From the NCBI RefSeq assembly GCF_002217755.1, contig NZ_BCFL01000025.1, positions 358,946-422,945 of the forward strand: a stretch of DNA of 64,000 nt, written 5' to 3'. The stretch is from Streptomyces hyaluromycini (GTDB lineage Bacteria; Actinomycetota; Actinomycetes; Streptomycetales; Streptomycetaceae). This document shows, piece by piece, positions 1 through 7,974 of this stretch. How positions within the stretch are numbered: position 1 is the stretch's first letter; each line of letters starts with the position of its first letter. Below the pieces are notes generated by a model. That model did no database searches and had not been told where the DNA came from. It worked only from the letters and a program-made list of their open reading frames with translations. The position numbers were made by a program, and so were the translations under genes.

Positions 1-1539
1 GGGGGCGAGGGCGCCCACGGAGACCAGGAGCACGTCCGGGGTGTCGGTGCCGGGCTCGCGCAGCACGTCCATGCCGCCGACCTTGCCGACGGCCGCCACG
101 GCGGGGCCGACCGCGCCCTTGGAGAAGCGGACGACCGTGGGGGCGTCGTCGACCTCGACGGCCTCGCGGAGCTGGGCGCGGACCTGGTCGGCGTCGCGCG
201 GGGCGGCGAGCCTGAGGCCGGGGACGACCTGGAGGATCGACATGTCCCACATGCCGTTGTGGGAGGCGCCGTCGGTGCCGGTGACACCGGCCCGGTCCAG
301 GACGAAGGTCACCCCGCACTTGTGCAGGGCCACGTCCATCAGGACCTGGTCGAAGGCGCGGTTGAGGAAGGTGGCGTACACGGCGAAGACGGGGTGCAGG
401 CCGGCCGTGGCGAGGCCCGCCGCGGAGACCGCGCCGTGCTGCTCGGCGATGCCGACGTCGTAGATGCGGTCCGGGAAGGTGTCCGCGAACTTCTTCAGGC
501 CGACCGGCTGGAGCATGGCCGCCGTGATGGCGACGATGTCCTCGCGCTCCCTGCCGAGCTTCACCATCTCGTCGCCGAAGACGGAGGTCCAGTCGGCGCC
601 GGAGGCCTTGACCGGCAGGCCGGTGTCCGGGTGGATGGGGCCGATGCCGTGGAAGCGGTCGGCCTCGTCCTGGAGGGCGGGCTGGTAGCCGCGGCCCTTC
701 TCGGTGAGGCAGTGCACGATCACCGGGCCGCCGAACCGTTTGGCCCGCGCCAGCGCCGACTCCAGGGCCTCCATGTCGTGGCCGTCGATCGGGCCGACGT
801 ACTTCAGGCCCAGGTCCTCGAACATGCCCTGCGGGGCGATGAAGTCCTTCAGCCCCTTCTTGGCGCCGTGCAGGGTGTCGTAGAGCGGCCTGCCGACGAC
901 CGGCGTGCGCTCCAGCAGGTCCTTGCCGCGGGCCAGGAACCGCTCGTACCCGTCCGTCGTGCGCAGGGTCGCCAGGTGGTTGGCGAGGCCGCCGATGGTG
1001 GGGGCGTACGACCGCTCGTTGTCGTTGACGACGATGACCAGCGGGCGGTCCTTGGCGTCGGCGATGTTGTTCAGCGCCTCCCAGGCCATGCCGCCGGTGA
1101 GGGCGCCGTCACCGATCACGGCGACGACGTGGCTGTCGCGTTTGCGGAGCTGGTTGCCCTTGGCGATGCCGTCGGCCCAGCCGAGCACCGTGGAGGCGTG
1201 GCTGTTCTCGATGACGTCGTGCTCGGACTCGGCCTGCGAGGGGTAGCCGGACAGGCCGCCCTTCTGCTTGAGCCGCGAGAAGTCCTGCCGGCCGGTGAGC
1301 AGCTTGTGCACGTAGGACTGGTGGCCGGTGTCCCACAGCACCTTGTCCTTCGGGGAGTCGAAGACGCGGTGCAGGGCGATGGTGAGCTCGACCACGCCCA
1401 GGTTGGGACCGAGGTGTCCGCCGGTCTTGGAGACCGCTTCCACGAGGAAGGTCCGGATCTCCTCTGCCAGCTGGACCAGCTCCTCGGGGCTGAGCCGGTC
1501 CAGATCGCGCGGTCCCCTGATACGGGTCAGCAGCGGCAC
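1..1539 (-). CDS. dxs: 1-deoxy-D-xylulose-5-phosphate synthase (5' part, runs off the window)
   Basis: Thiamine-diphosphate enzyme that condenses pyruvate with glyceraldehyde 3-phosphate to DXP, the first step of the MEP isoprenoid pathway in the cytoplasm. I translated 513 residues on the minus strand; the usual length is about 640, so the C-terminus lies outside. Visible: GGHLGPNLG near residue 40, the ThDP/Mg motif GDGALTGG at about 143-150, GPIDGHD, and IAEQH with the catalytic Glu. The GTG start at 1539 is preceded by AAGGAGG four bases upstream. The gene is monocistronic here, separated from the sugar importer by a terminator. In Streptomyces a second dxs copy is common, so this may be a paralogue. 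Confidence 0.95.
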   Translation of the reverse strand, partial: MPLLTRIRGPRDLDRLSPEELVQLAEEIRTFLVEAVSKTGGHLGPNLGVVELTIALHRVFDSPKDKVLWDTGHQSYVHKLLTGRQDFSRLKQKGGLSGYPSQAESEHDVIENSHASTVLGWADGIAKGNQLRKRDSHVVAVIGDGALTGGMAWEALNNIADAKDRPLVIVVNDNERSYAPTIGGLANHLATLRTTDGYERFLARGKDLLERTPVVGRPLYDTLHGAKKGLKDFIAPQGMFEDLGLKYVGPIDGHDMEALESALARAKRFGGPVIVHCLTEKGRGYQPALQDEADRFHGIGPIHPDTGLPVKASGADWTSVFGDEMVKLGREREDIVAITAAMLQPVGLKKFADTFPDRIYDVGIAEQHGAVSAAGLATAGLHPVFAVYATFLNRAFDQVLMDVALHKCGVTFVLDRAGVTGTDGASHNGMWDMSILQVVPGLRLAAPRDADQVRAQLREAVEVDDAPTVVRFSKGAVGPAVAAVGKVGGMDVLREPGTDTPDVLLVSVGALAP

Positions 1540-1681
1540 CCGTGCCTCCTTGCAGTAGAGCTGATCGAGCTGTTGCCGGGCCTGTCGAGTCTAATGTTCC
1601 GCCCGGGCGGCCGACGCGCGGGCTGTACGTCATACGTCACGCGAACGGCCGTACCCAGGGAAAGGGTTCCTGAGACACAGC

Positions 1682-1714
1682 TGTGGCCCGGTATCTGATG
1701 GATACCGGGCCACA
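1682..1714 (-). terminator. Perfect 14-bp hairpin between xylH and dxs
   Basis: A 14-bp perfect stem (TGTGGCCCGGTATC and its complement) with a 5-base loop lies 110 bases past the xylH stop and upstream of dxs. It probably ends the xylFGH transcript. There is no clear U-tract, as is usual for Streptomyces terminators. Confidence 0.75.
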
Positions 1715-1725
1715 TGTCCTACCTA

Positions 1726-1800
1726 AGGGGCGCGGGGCTGTGTTCATTTGCGGCTGCCGCCGCGCGGGCGCGACAAGCCACGACGGCGCGCAAGCCGTCA
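1726..1800. repeat. Dispersed Streptomyces intergenic element, copy A
   Basis: G+C-rich self-complementary sequence starting AAGGGGCGCGGGG, 24 bases past the xylH stop. A second, shorter relative (copy B) lies near 6955-7019 in the opposite orientation past ngcG. The two share the AAGGGGCGCGGGG core and a GCGCGACnAGCCACnACG block. I recall such elements behind many Streptomyces operons; their function is unknown to me. Confidence 0.55.
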
Positions 1801-1823
1801 ACGCACCACCTGCCCCGACGGCG

Positions 1824-3179
1824 CTATCCGCGACCCGCGGCCTTCTGGCTCTTACGGGAGACGGAGTCGATGACGACCGCACCCAGCAGAACACCACCGG
1901 TGATCATGTACTGGATCGACGTGTTCATGTTCAGCAGGTCGAGGCCGGTCTGGATGGACTGGATGACCAGCATGCCCAGGAGGGCGGACCAGACGCTGCC
2001 GCGGCCGCCGAACAGCGACGTACCACCGATGACGGCCGCCGCGATGGCGAGCATCAGGGTGTTGCCGCCACCGGCGTTGAGCGTCGCGCTCGCCGTCTGA
2101 CCGGCGAAGAACATACCGCCGATGGCCGCGAAGCCACCGGAGATCGCGAACACGGTGATGCGGACCATCGGCACGCTGATACCGGCACGGCGGGCCGCCT
2201 CGATGCCGCCACCGACCGCGAAGACCTTGCGGCCGTACGTCGTACGACGCAGCACGAAGTCGACGATCACCAGCGACGCGAGGAAGATCACCAGCGCGTT
2301 GGAGACGCCGGCCGCGTTGTTCAGCACGGCCGCCGCGGCGAAGGACGCGATCGCGAGCAGTGCGACGCGGACCACGATCTCGCTGGTGGGCCGGAACGGC
2401 ACACCCGCCGCGCGGCGCCGGCGCTGCTCGTTGAACTGGCCCAGGGCCGACAGCACGACACCGAGGCCGGCCAGCAGGTAGGCACCGATGATGGCCTGGT
2501 CCATGAAGAAGGAGCTCTGGCCGAGGAGCTTCACCGGGCCGCTGTCGGCCGGGATGTTGATCGTGCCGCTGGAGCCCAGCAGCCACAGCATCAGACCGTT
2601 CCAGCCGAGGAAGCCGGCCAGGGTGACCACGAACGCGGGTACGCCGATCTTGGCGAAGAACCAGCCGTGCAGGGCGCCGATGCCGATGCCCGTGATGATC
2701 GTGAGGATCAGCGCCAGCCACTGGTTCATCCCGTGGTTGACCACGAAGACGGCGAACACCGTGGAGGCCAGACCGCTCACCGAGCCGACGGACAGGTCGA
2801 TCTCGCCGAGCAGCAGCACGAACACGAGGCCGATGGCGAGCATGCCGGTGGCCGCGAGGAAGTAGCTGATGTTGGAGAGGTTGGCCGCGCTGAGGAACAG
2901 GCTGTTCTTCACCTGGAAGATGGTCCAGATGATGATCAGGCCGGCGACCACCGGCAGCGAGCCCAGCTCGCCGCCCTTCACCCGGCGCTTGAACTCCGTG
3001 AGGTAGCCCTTGAGGCCCTCTTCACGGACCAGCAGGCGCGGGTCGACGACCGCGACCGGCGCGCCCGTGGGGTCGTCGGCGGGGGCCACCGTGACCGGGG
3101 CCGCGGCCGGCTCGGTCGTGTCGGCCTTCTCGGTCTTGGGCGACTCGTCGCCCTTTACGGTCTTGGACGTCTCGCTCAC
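1824..3179 (-). CDS. xylH: Xylose-type sugar ABC transporter permease
   Basis: Integral membrane permease of the carbohydrate-uptake-2 (XylH/RbsC/MmsB) family, 451 residues. The first 65 or so residues are a cytoplasmic Lys/Pro/Ala-rich extension. About ten hydrophobic segments follow, with family-typical stretches such as LLLGEIDLSVGS (around residue 125) and GGTSLFGGRGSVWSALLG near the C-terminus. The GTG start overlaps the xylG stop by four bases (GTGA) with GGAGG upstream, so the two are translationally coupled. It pairs with XylG and XylF. The neighbouring ROK gene suggests xylose-inducible control. Substrate is inferred from synteny, not from residues. Confidence 0.9.
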   Translation of the reverse strand: MSETSKTVKGDESPKTEKADTTEPAAAPVTVAPADDPTGAPVAVVDPRLLVREEGLKGYLTEFKRRVKGGELGSLPVVAGLIIIWTIFQVKNSLFLSAANLSNISYFLAATGMLAIGLVFVLLLGEIDLSVGSVSGLASTVFAVFVVNHGMNQWLALILTIITGIGIGALHGWFFAKIGVPAFVVTLAGFLGWNGLMLWLLGSSGTINIPADSGPVKLLGQSSFFMDQAIIGAYLLAGLGVVLSALGQFNEQRRRRAAGVPFRPTSEIVVRVALLAIASFAAAAVLNNAAGVSNALVIFLASLVIVDFVLRRTTYGRKVFAVGGGIEAARRAGISVPMVRITVFAISGGFAAIGGMFFAGQTASATLNAGGGNTLMLAIAAAVIGGTSLFGGRGSVWSALLGMLVIQSIQTGLDLLNMNTSIQYMITGGVLLGAVVIDSVSRKSQKAAGRG

Positions 3180-3958
3180 TTTGCCGCCTCCGGGGTGCGA
3201 CGCTCCGAACGACGGGTCACGGCGTTGTCCGTGGCACCCGTGATCGCCGCGATGATCTCTTCCTGGCTGGTGCTCTTCACGGGGAAGAAACCATTGTTCT
3301 TGCCCAGACGCAGCACCGCGACGGTGTCCGCGACCGCCTTCACATCGGCCATGTTGTGGCTGATGAGGATGACGGCGAGGTTGCGCTCGCGCAGCCGCTC
3401 GACCAGGTCGAGGACCTGCGCGGTCTGCTCGACACCGAGGGCGGCGGTGGGCTCGTCGAGGATGACGACCTTGGGGTCGCCGATCAGGGCGCGGGCGATG
3501 GCCACGACCTGGCGCTGACCGCCGGAGAGGCTGGCGATCGGGATGCGCACGCTCGGGATGCGGATGGAGAGCGTGCTCAGCAGCTCGCGGGACCGCTTCT
3601 CCATCGTCACCTCGTCGATGACGCCGCGGTGCAGCAGCTCACGGCCGAGGAAAAGGTTTCCGACCACGTCGAGGTTGTCGCAGAGAGCGAGGTCCTGGTA
3701 GACCGTCGCGACGCCGAGACCTTGGGCGTCGTGCGGCTTGTTGATGTTGACGGGGTTGCCCTCCCACTCGATGACGCCCTCATCGATGGGATGTACACCC
3801 GCGATCGTCTTGACCAGGGTCGACTTACCTGCGCCGTTGTCGCCCACCAGGGCGACCACTTCTCCGGCGTGGACCTCCAGTTCGACATCGGTGAGTGCCT
3901 GGACCGCACCGAATCGCTTGGAGACTCCGCGCAACGCCAGCACGGGCGTAGCGGACAC
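3176..3958 (-). CDS. xylG: Xylose-type sugar ABC transporter ATP-binding protein (single-domain)
   Basis: ATPase that energises the XylFGH importer. Visible: Walker A GDNGAGKST, Q-loop, signature LSGGQRQ, Walker B VVILDEPTAALG and the switch His (ILISHN). Only one ABC cassette is present (about 260 residues), whereas enteric XylG/RbsA proteins are double cassettes of about 500; the single form is common in actinobacteria and presumably works as a homodimer. Start choice: GAAGGAG lies directly against the ATG at 3967 but nine bases before the GTG at 3958, so I prefer 3958; 3967 is possible. It overlaps xylH by four bases. Confidence 0.88.
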   Translation of the reverse strand: MSATPVLALRGVSKRFGAVQALTDVELEVHAGEVVALVGDNGAGKSTLVKTIAGVHPIDEGVIEWEGNPVNINKPHDAQGLGVATVYQDLALCDNLDVVGNLFLGRELLHRGVIDEVTMEKRSRELLSTLSIRIPSVRIPIASLSGGQRQVVAIARALIGDPKVVILDEPTAALGVEQTAQVLDLVERLRERNLAVILISHNMADVKAVADTVAVLRLGKNNGFFPVKSTSQEEIIAAITGATDNAVTRRSERRTPEAAK

Positions 3959-4110
3959 GTGAACCATCTCCTTCGCCGCCTGACCGGCGGGGATGCCGCG
4001 CTTGGTGATCAGGCGCGGAGGGGCGTGCGGCACCTCGGGTTGCCGTCGGTGTACGCACGCGGTTTACAAGATGAACATGCGCGAATCCGCTGCGCTTGGC
4101 AACGGGTCCG

Positions 4111-4160
4111 TCCGACGCCCGCTCCGGCAGCGGGGTATGAAGGCCGGAGCGGGCGTCGGA
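4111..4160 (-). promoter_or_regulatory. Intercistronic 17-bp hairpin between xylF and xylG
   Basis: A perfect 17-bp inverted repeat (arms 4111-4127 and 4144-4160, 16-base loop) lies in the 337-base gap between the xylF stop and the xylG start. Placed after the binding-protein gene of an importer operon, it most likely stabilises the xylF message or partly terminates transcription, so that binding protein exceeds membrane components. A smaller hairpin (GGAGCC/GGCTCC, about 4273-4288) sits right after xylF. Confidence 0.7.
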
Positions 4161-4295
4161 GGGGTTTCGCGTGACCGTCGGACGACCCCGGGCACCTTGC
4201 GGAAGGGCCGGGGTACGTCGGGCGGCCGGGGCCCGGGTGTCGTACTGCGATCACCCGGGCGCTGGCGGCCGGAGCCCTGCGGCTCCGGAGCCGGG

Positions 4296-5399
4296 CTACT
4301 GGAGGCCGGCGGCCTTGCAGGCCTTGGCGAACTCGCTGGTGCAGATGTCGGAGACGGTGTACAGACCGTCCTTGATCACCGTGTCCTTGATGTTGGCCTT
4401 GGTGACCGACACCGGGGTCAGCAGCTGCGAGGGCACCTTGTCGCCGGAACCGCTGGTCTGCGTGGTGGTGGCGAGCGAGGAGATGCTCTTGCCGTCCAGC
4501 AGGTTCACCGCGATCGTGGCGGCGGCGTCGGCCTCGGGCTTGAACGCCTTGTAGACGGTGGAGGACTGGGTGCCGGCGACGATGCGCTGGATGCCCGCGA
4601 GCTCCGCGTCCTGACCGGTCAGCGGGATGCCGCTGATGCCGGCGCCCTTGAGGGTGGTGGCGATACCACCGGCCATGCCGTCGTTGGCGGAGTAGACGCC
4701 CGCGATCTTGCTGGCACCGAGCTGCGTGATGGCCGCCTTCACCTTCTGCGCGGCGACCGTGTCCTTCCACAGACCGGACTGCTCGTAGGCGATGTCGACC
4801 TTGCCGTCGAGGGCCTCGTGCGCGCCCTTCTTGAACTGGGCGGCGTTCGGGTCGGCGTCGTCACCGTTGATCATGACGATCTTGGACTTGGTGGTCGCCT
4901 TGGAGCCGAGGGCGTCCAGCAGGGCCTGGCCCTGGAGCTGGCCGACCTTGACGTTGTCGAAGGAGACGTAGGCCGACACCGGGCCCTGGGCGAGGCGGTC
5001 GTACGCGACGACCTTGACACCCTTGTCCACGGCGGCCTGGATGGAGGACTTGATGGCCGCAGAGTCCTGGGCCGAGATCACGATGACCTTGACGCCCTTG
5101 GTCACCATGGTGCTGACCTGCTGGGCCTGCTTGGCAGCGTCACCGGCGGCGTTCGCGTAGTCGACCGTGCAGTCGGCACACAGCTTCTTGACCTGCGCCT
5201 CGAAGTACGGGTGGTCGAACTTCTCGTAGCGAGCGGTCACGCTGTCGGGGAGCAGCAGGCCGATGGTCTTGCCACCGGAGGAGCTGCTGCTCGACGAGTC
5301 GCTCTTCTTGTCATCGCCGGCCTTGCCACAGGCGGCGATGGACAGCGCCATGGAAACCGCGGCGGTGCCGATCACGACTCTACGCATCGTTGCGTTCAT
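4296..5399 (-). CDS. xylF: Xylose-type substrate-binding lipoprotein
   Basis: Extracytoplasmic sugar-binding lipoprotein (periplasmic-binding-protein type I fold) that delivers sugar to XylGH; 367 residues. It has a short signal peptide with lipobox SIAAC, then a Ser/Lys-rich linker and the mature domain starting IGLLLPDSVTARYEKFDHPYF. The sugar-binding core shows NAAGDAAKQ, VISAQDSAA, VVAYDRL and YSANDGMAGG blocks typical of the XylF group. Start at ATG 5399 with GGGAGG about ten bases upstream; the longer upstream reading is not signal-like. It is first in its operon and directly downstream of the ROK gene. Confidence 0.9.
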   Translation of the reverse strand: MNATMRRVVIGTAAVSMALSIAACGKAGDDKKSDSSSSSSSGGKTIGLLLPDSVTARYEKFDHPYFEAQVKKLCADCTVDYANAAGDAAKQAQQVSTMVTKGVKVIVISAQDSAAIKSSIQAAVDKGVKVVAYDRLAQGPVSAYVSFDNVKVGQLQGQALLDALGSKATTKSKIVMINGDDADPNAAQFKKGAHEALDGKVDIAYEQSGLWKDTVAAQKVKAAITQLGASKIAGVYSANDGMAGGIATTLKGAGISGIPLTGQDAELAGIQRIVAGTQSSTVYKAFKPEADAAATIAVNLLDGKSISSLATTTQTSGSGDKVPSQLLTPVSVTKANIKDTVIKDGLYTVSDICTSEFAKACKAAGLQ

Positions 5400-5480
5400 T
5401 TGGGGGTGCCTCCCTGACAGGGCCGCAACGCTGCGGCCGAGGTGGCTGGAAGTCAACTCGGCCGTGACTTCGACGTCAAG

Positions 5481-5492
5481 AAGTAAATACTT
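5481..5492. promoter_or_regulatory. AT-rich inverted repeat, candidate ROK operator upstream of xylF
   Basis: AAGTAAATACTT (arms AAGTA/TACTT) stands out as an AT island in the rok-xylF gap. On the minus strand TTGACG follows directly and could be the xylF -35 box. The position fits an operator for the adjacent ROK repressor; this is an inference. Confidence 0.4.
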
Positions 5493-5521
5493 AACGAGAT
5501 GGCAACGGCGCCATTCGTTCT

Positions 5522-6721
5522 CTAAGTGAAGACAGGTGCAACAGCGGGCAACGATCCGTCCAAAAGGGTTGAATCGCCCATCTCGCTGAGCGCGAGAGCG
5601 AGCGCGCCGAGCACCTCCGCACGGCCGCCAAGGGCCCCCGGAAGCACCGAGAGTTGGCGCGCCGCGCTGGGGATCGCATAGCGGCTCACGGACTCCCTGA
5701 TGGGCCCCAGGACCAGCTCTCCGGCCTCGGCGAGATCGCCGCCGAGGACCACCCGGCTCGGGTTCAGCAGGTTGCAGAGATTCGCCACACCACTGCCGAT
5801 GTGACGGCCGACGTCGCCGATCACCCGGCGACAGCCGGGGTCGCCTTCCCGGGCCAGCCGCACGACGCCCTCCATGGTCAGGTCCGCGCCGTGACCGGGC
5901 TGGAGCAGCGGCAGCACGTAGCGGGCCGACGCGAAGGTCTCCAGGCAGCCGCGGTTGCCGCAGCGGCAGACCGGGCCGGACTCATCGAGTGTGATATGTC
6001 CGATTTCGCCCGCCGTGCCGCCGGGGCCCCGGTAGATCTTCCCGTTGATCACCAGGCCGGCGCCGACACCGCTGGCGACCTTGATGTAAGCAAGATCACG
6101 TACGCCCTTGCCGCTGCCCCAGACCAGCTCACCGAGGGCACCGAGGTTGGCGTCGTTGTCCACGTGCACGGGGACGCCGAGCCGCAGCCGCAGCTCCTCC
6201 GCGGGTCTCGCGCCGATCCAGCCGGGCAGGATGGCGCTGGAGCCCAGGGTGCCGGACTCCACGTCGATCGGGCCGGGGACGCCCACGCCCACGCCGGCGA
6301 TCTTCGATCGGTCCACACCGGTCGCCGCGATCAGGCGGTTGACCAGCTCTTCCGCCCTGTCGAAGCCCTGACTGGACGACGCGTCCACGTCGAGCGGCTC
6401 GGACTCCTCGGCCAGCACCTGGTGGGCGAGGTTGCCGATCGCCACGCGCAGGTGGGTGTGGCCGAAGTCGATCCCGATGACGATGCCGGCGTCACCGCTC
6501 AGACTCACGCTGCGGGCCCTGCGGCCGCCCGCCGACGTGGGCGTGACCTCGACGGTTCCGCCGTCCTTGAGCTCGCGCACGATGTTGGAGACCGTCGCAG
6601 CCGACAGGCCGGTCGTGCGCGCGATCTCCGCCTGCGTGAGCGATCCGGCCAGACGTACGGCCCGTACGACACGTTCCAGGTTGGCTCGGTGCAGCGACGA
6701 CTGCGACCCCGGAGTCTCCAT
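5522..6721 (-). CDS. rok7B7: ROK-family transcriptional regulator (Rok7B7-like)
   Basis: Sugar-responsive repressor, 399 residues. The N-terminal winged helix reads SLTQAEIARTTGLSAATVSNIVRELKDGG. The ROK sugar-kinase-like domain follows: phosphate motif GIDFGHTHLRVAIG, VGVGVPGP, HVDNDANLGALGE, and the zinc motif EIGH...CRCGNRGCLE. It lies immediately upstream of xylF on the same strand. In S. coelicolor the equivalent gene next to xylFGH (SCO6008, rok7B7) represses xylose uptake and affects carbon control and antibiotic production; that transfer is by synteny. Start at ATG 6721 with AGGAG 11 bases upstream; an in-frame ATG at 6742 has no ribosome-binding site. Confidence 0.85.
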   Translation of the reverse strand: METPGSQSSLHRANLERVVRAVRLAGSLTQAEIARTTGLSAATVSNIVRELKDGGTVEVTPTSAGGRRARSVSLSGDAGIVIGIDFGHTHLRVAIGNLAHQVLAEESEPLDVDASSSQGFDRAEELVNRLIAATGVDRSKIAGVGVGVPGPIDVESGTLGSSAILPGWIGARPAEELRLRLGVPVHVDNDANLGALGELVWGSGKGVRDLAYIKVASGVGAGLVINGKIYRGPGGTAGEIGHITLDESGPVCRCGNRGCLETFASARYVLPLLQPGHGADLTMEGVVRLAREGDPGCRRVIGDVGRHIGSGVANLCNLLNPSRVVLGGDLAEAGELVLGPIRESVSRYAIPSAARQLSVLPGALGGRAEVLGALALALSEMGDSTLLDGSLPAVAPVFT

Positions 6722-6902
6722 CGACCCATCCACTCCTGCCATCGGAGGCGGCCACGGTGCCGCCAACGTGACCCAGATCACCTCACTGAGACCGGGCCAC
6801 TTACAAGTTATGAACTCCAAGCTCTGCTGAACGGGTTACCGCCGTCAAGTCCTTGACAGAAATCGTTGGCGGTTCGGGGGTTGCCTGGGGGACATGCATT
6901 CG

Positions 6903-6918
6903 ACATGTCTAGGCCACT
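6903..6918. promoter_or_regulatory. Weak DasR (dre)-like site upstream of rok
   Basis: ACATGTCTAGGCCACT matches 13 of 16 positions of the dre consensus as I remember it (AGTGGTCTAGACCACT, with S at the second position). It lies about 180 bases upstream of the rok start and behind ngcG. The surrounding 349-base gap (6722-7070) otherwise holds an AT-rich stretch near 6800 and dispersed repeat copy B. Confidence 0.25.
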
Positions 6919-6954
6919 GGTCAGCAGGTGGCGGAGGGGGCGGTGGGTGACCGT

Positions 6955-7019
6955 GGTGGTGCGGGTGCGGCGTCGTTGTGGCTGGTCGCGCAGTTCCCCG
7001 CGCCCCTTCGGGGGCGCGG
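6955..7019 (-). terminator. ngcEFG terminator with UUCG-type loop, inside dispersed element copy B
   Basis: CCGCGCCCC-TTCG-GGGGCGCGG (6998-7006 and 7011-7019) forms a 9-bp stem on a four-base TTCG loop, 52 bases past the ngcG stop. It is part of a longer G+C-rich element related to copy A at 1726. It probably ends the ngcEFG message. Confidence 0.65.
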
Positions 7020-7070
7020 TCGTGGGCGCCGAATTCAAGGGCGCCCTCTTTCGGGTTGCGAACGTTCGGG

Positions 7071-7970
7071 TTACTTCAGAGCGCCCGCCGTCAGACCCGC
7101 CACCACCTGGCGCTGGAAGATGATGTACGCCGCCAGGACCGGGAGCATCGCCATCACCAGGCCGGCGAAGAGGCCGGACCAGTCACCCTTGTAGCCCTGG
7201 CTGACCGCCAGCTGGACCAGGCCCTGGGTGAGGACGTGTTTGTCGGGGTCCGTGTTGAGAACCGTCGGGAGCATGTACTGGTTCCACTGGCCGAGGAAGT
7301 TGAAGATCCCCACGCTGATCAGGCCGGGCTTCGCCATCGGCAGCATGATCTGGAAGAACGTACGGGTGTGCGAGGCGCCGTCGACGAAGGCCGCCTCGGC
7401 CACGGACGTGGGCAGCGTGCGGAAGAACGCCGTGAGGAAGAAGACCGTGAACGGCAGCGAGTACGCGATGTACACCAGGATCAGGCCGTGCAGCGTGTTC
7501 AGCAGGCCCATGTTGTTCACGACGTAGAACAGCGGGACCAGCGCCAGCATGATCGGGAAGCTCATGCCGCCGATGAACAGGTAGTAGATGAAGCGGTTGC
7601 CCGGGAAGTCGAAGCGGGCCAGGACATAGGCCGCCATCGAGCCGAGGACCAGGGTGCCGATGAGCGAACCGCCCACCACCAGGACGGTGTTCAGGAAGTA
7701 GTCGCTCATGTTGGCCTGGGTCCAGGCCCGCGACCAGTTGTCGAAGTGCAGCTTGTCGGGCAGCGCCCAGGGCGAGCCGAAGATCGACCTGTCGTCCTTG
7801 AACGACGTCATCACCGCCCAGAGCAGCGGTGTGACCACCATGATCGCCCAGATGACCAGGACGCCGTGGGAGAAGACGTTGAGGACTCCGCCCTCGCGCT
7901 GCCGCCGGGGCGGCTTCGGCGCGGGGACGTCGATCTTCGTGACGGTGGTGTCGGTCTCGGTCGTCGTCAT
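7071..7970 (-). CDS. ngcG: Amino-sugar ABC transporter permease (MalG type)
   Basis: Inner-membrane permease of the carbohydrate-uptake-1 family, 299 residues with six predicted membrane segments. The ATPase-docking EAA loop reads EAAFVDGASHTRTFFQIMLPMAKPGL. The start follows the ngcF stop by four bases. No ATPase gene lies in the operon, as expected for Streptomyces CUT1 systems that use the shared ATPase MsiK. By synteny this is NgcG, for N-acetylglucosamine or N,N'-diacetylchitobiose; the substrate is inferred. Confidence 0.88.
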   Translation of the reverse strand: MTTTETDTTVTKIDVPAPKPPRRQREGGVLNVFSHGVLVIWAIMVVTPLLWAVMTSFKDDRSIFGSPWALPDKLHFDNWSRAWTQANMSDYFLNTVLVVGGSLIGTLVLGSMAAYVLARFDFPGNRFIYYLFIGGMSFPIMLALVPLFYVVNNMGLLNTLHGLILVYIAYSLPFTVFFLTAFFRTLPTSVAEAAFVDGASHTRTFFQIMLPMAKPGLISVGIFNFLGQWNQYMLPTVLNTDPDKHVLTQGLVQLAVSQGYKGDWSGLFAGLVMAMLPVLAAYIIFQRQVVAGLTAGALK

Positions 7971-7974
7971 CGCT

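Noticed and set aside
259..1698. Long plus-strand frame opposite dxs
   Set aside because: Mirror frame produced by G+C bias; its composition (Val/Gly/Asp-rich, no domain) is typical of antisense shadows. Similar shadows lie opposite xylH, ngcE, GH92, HK and the protease.
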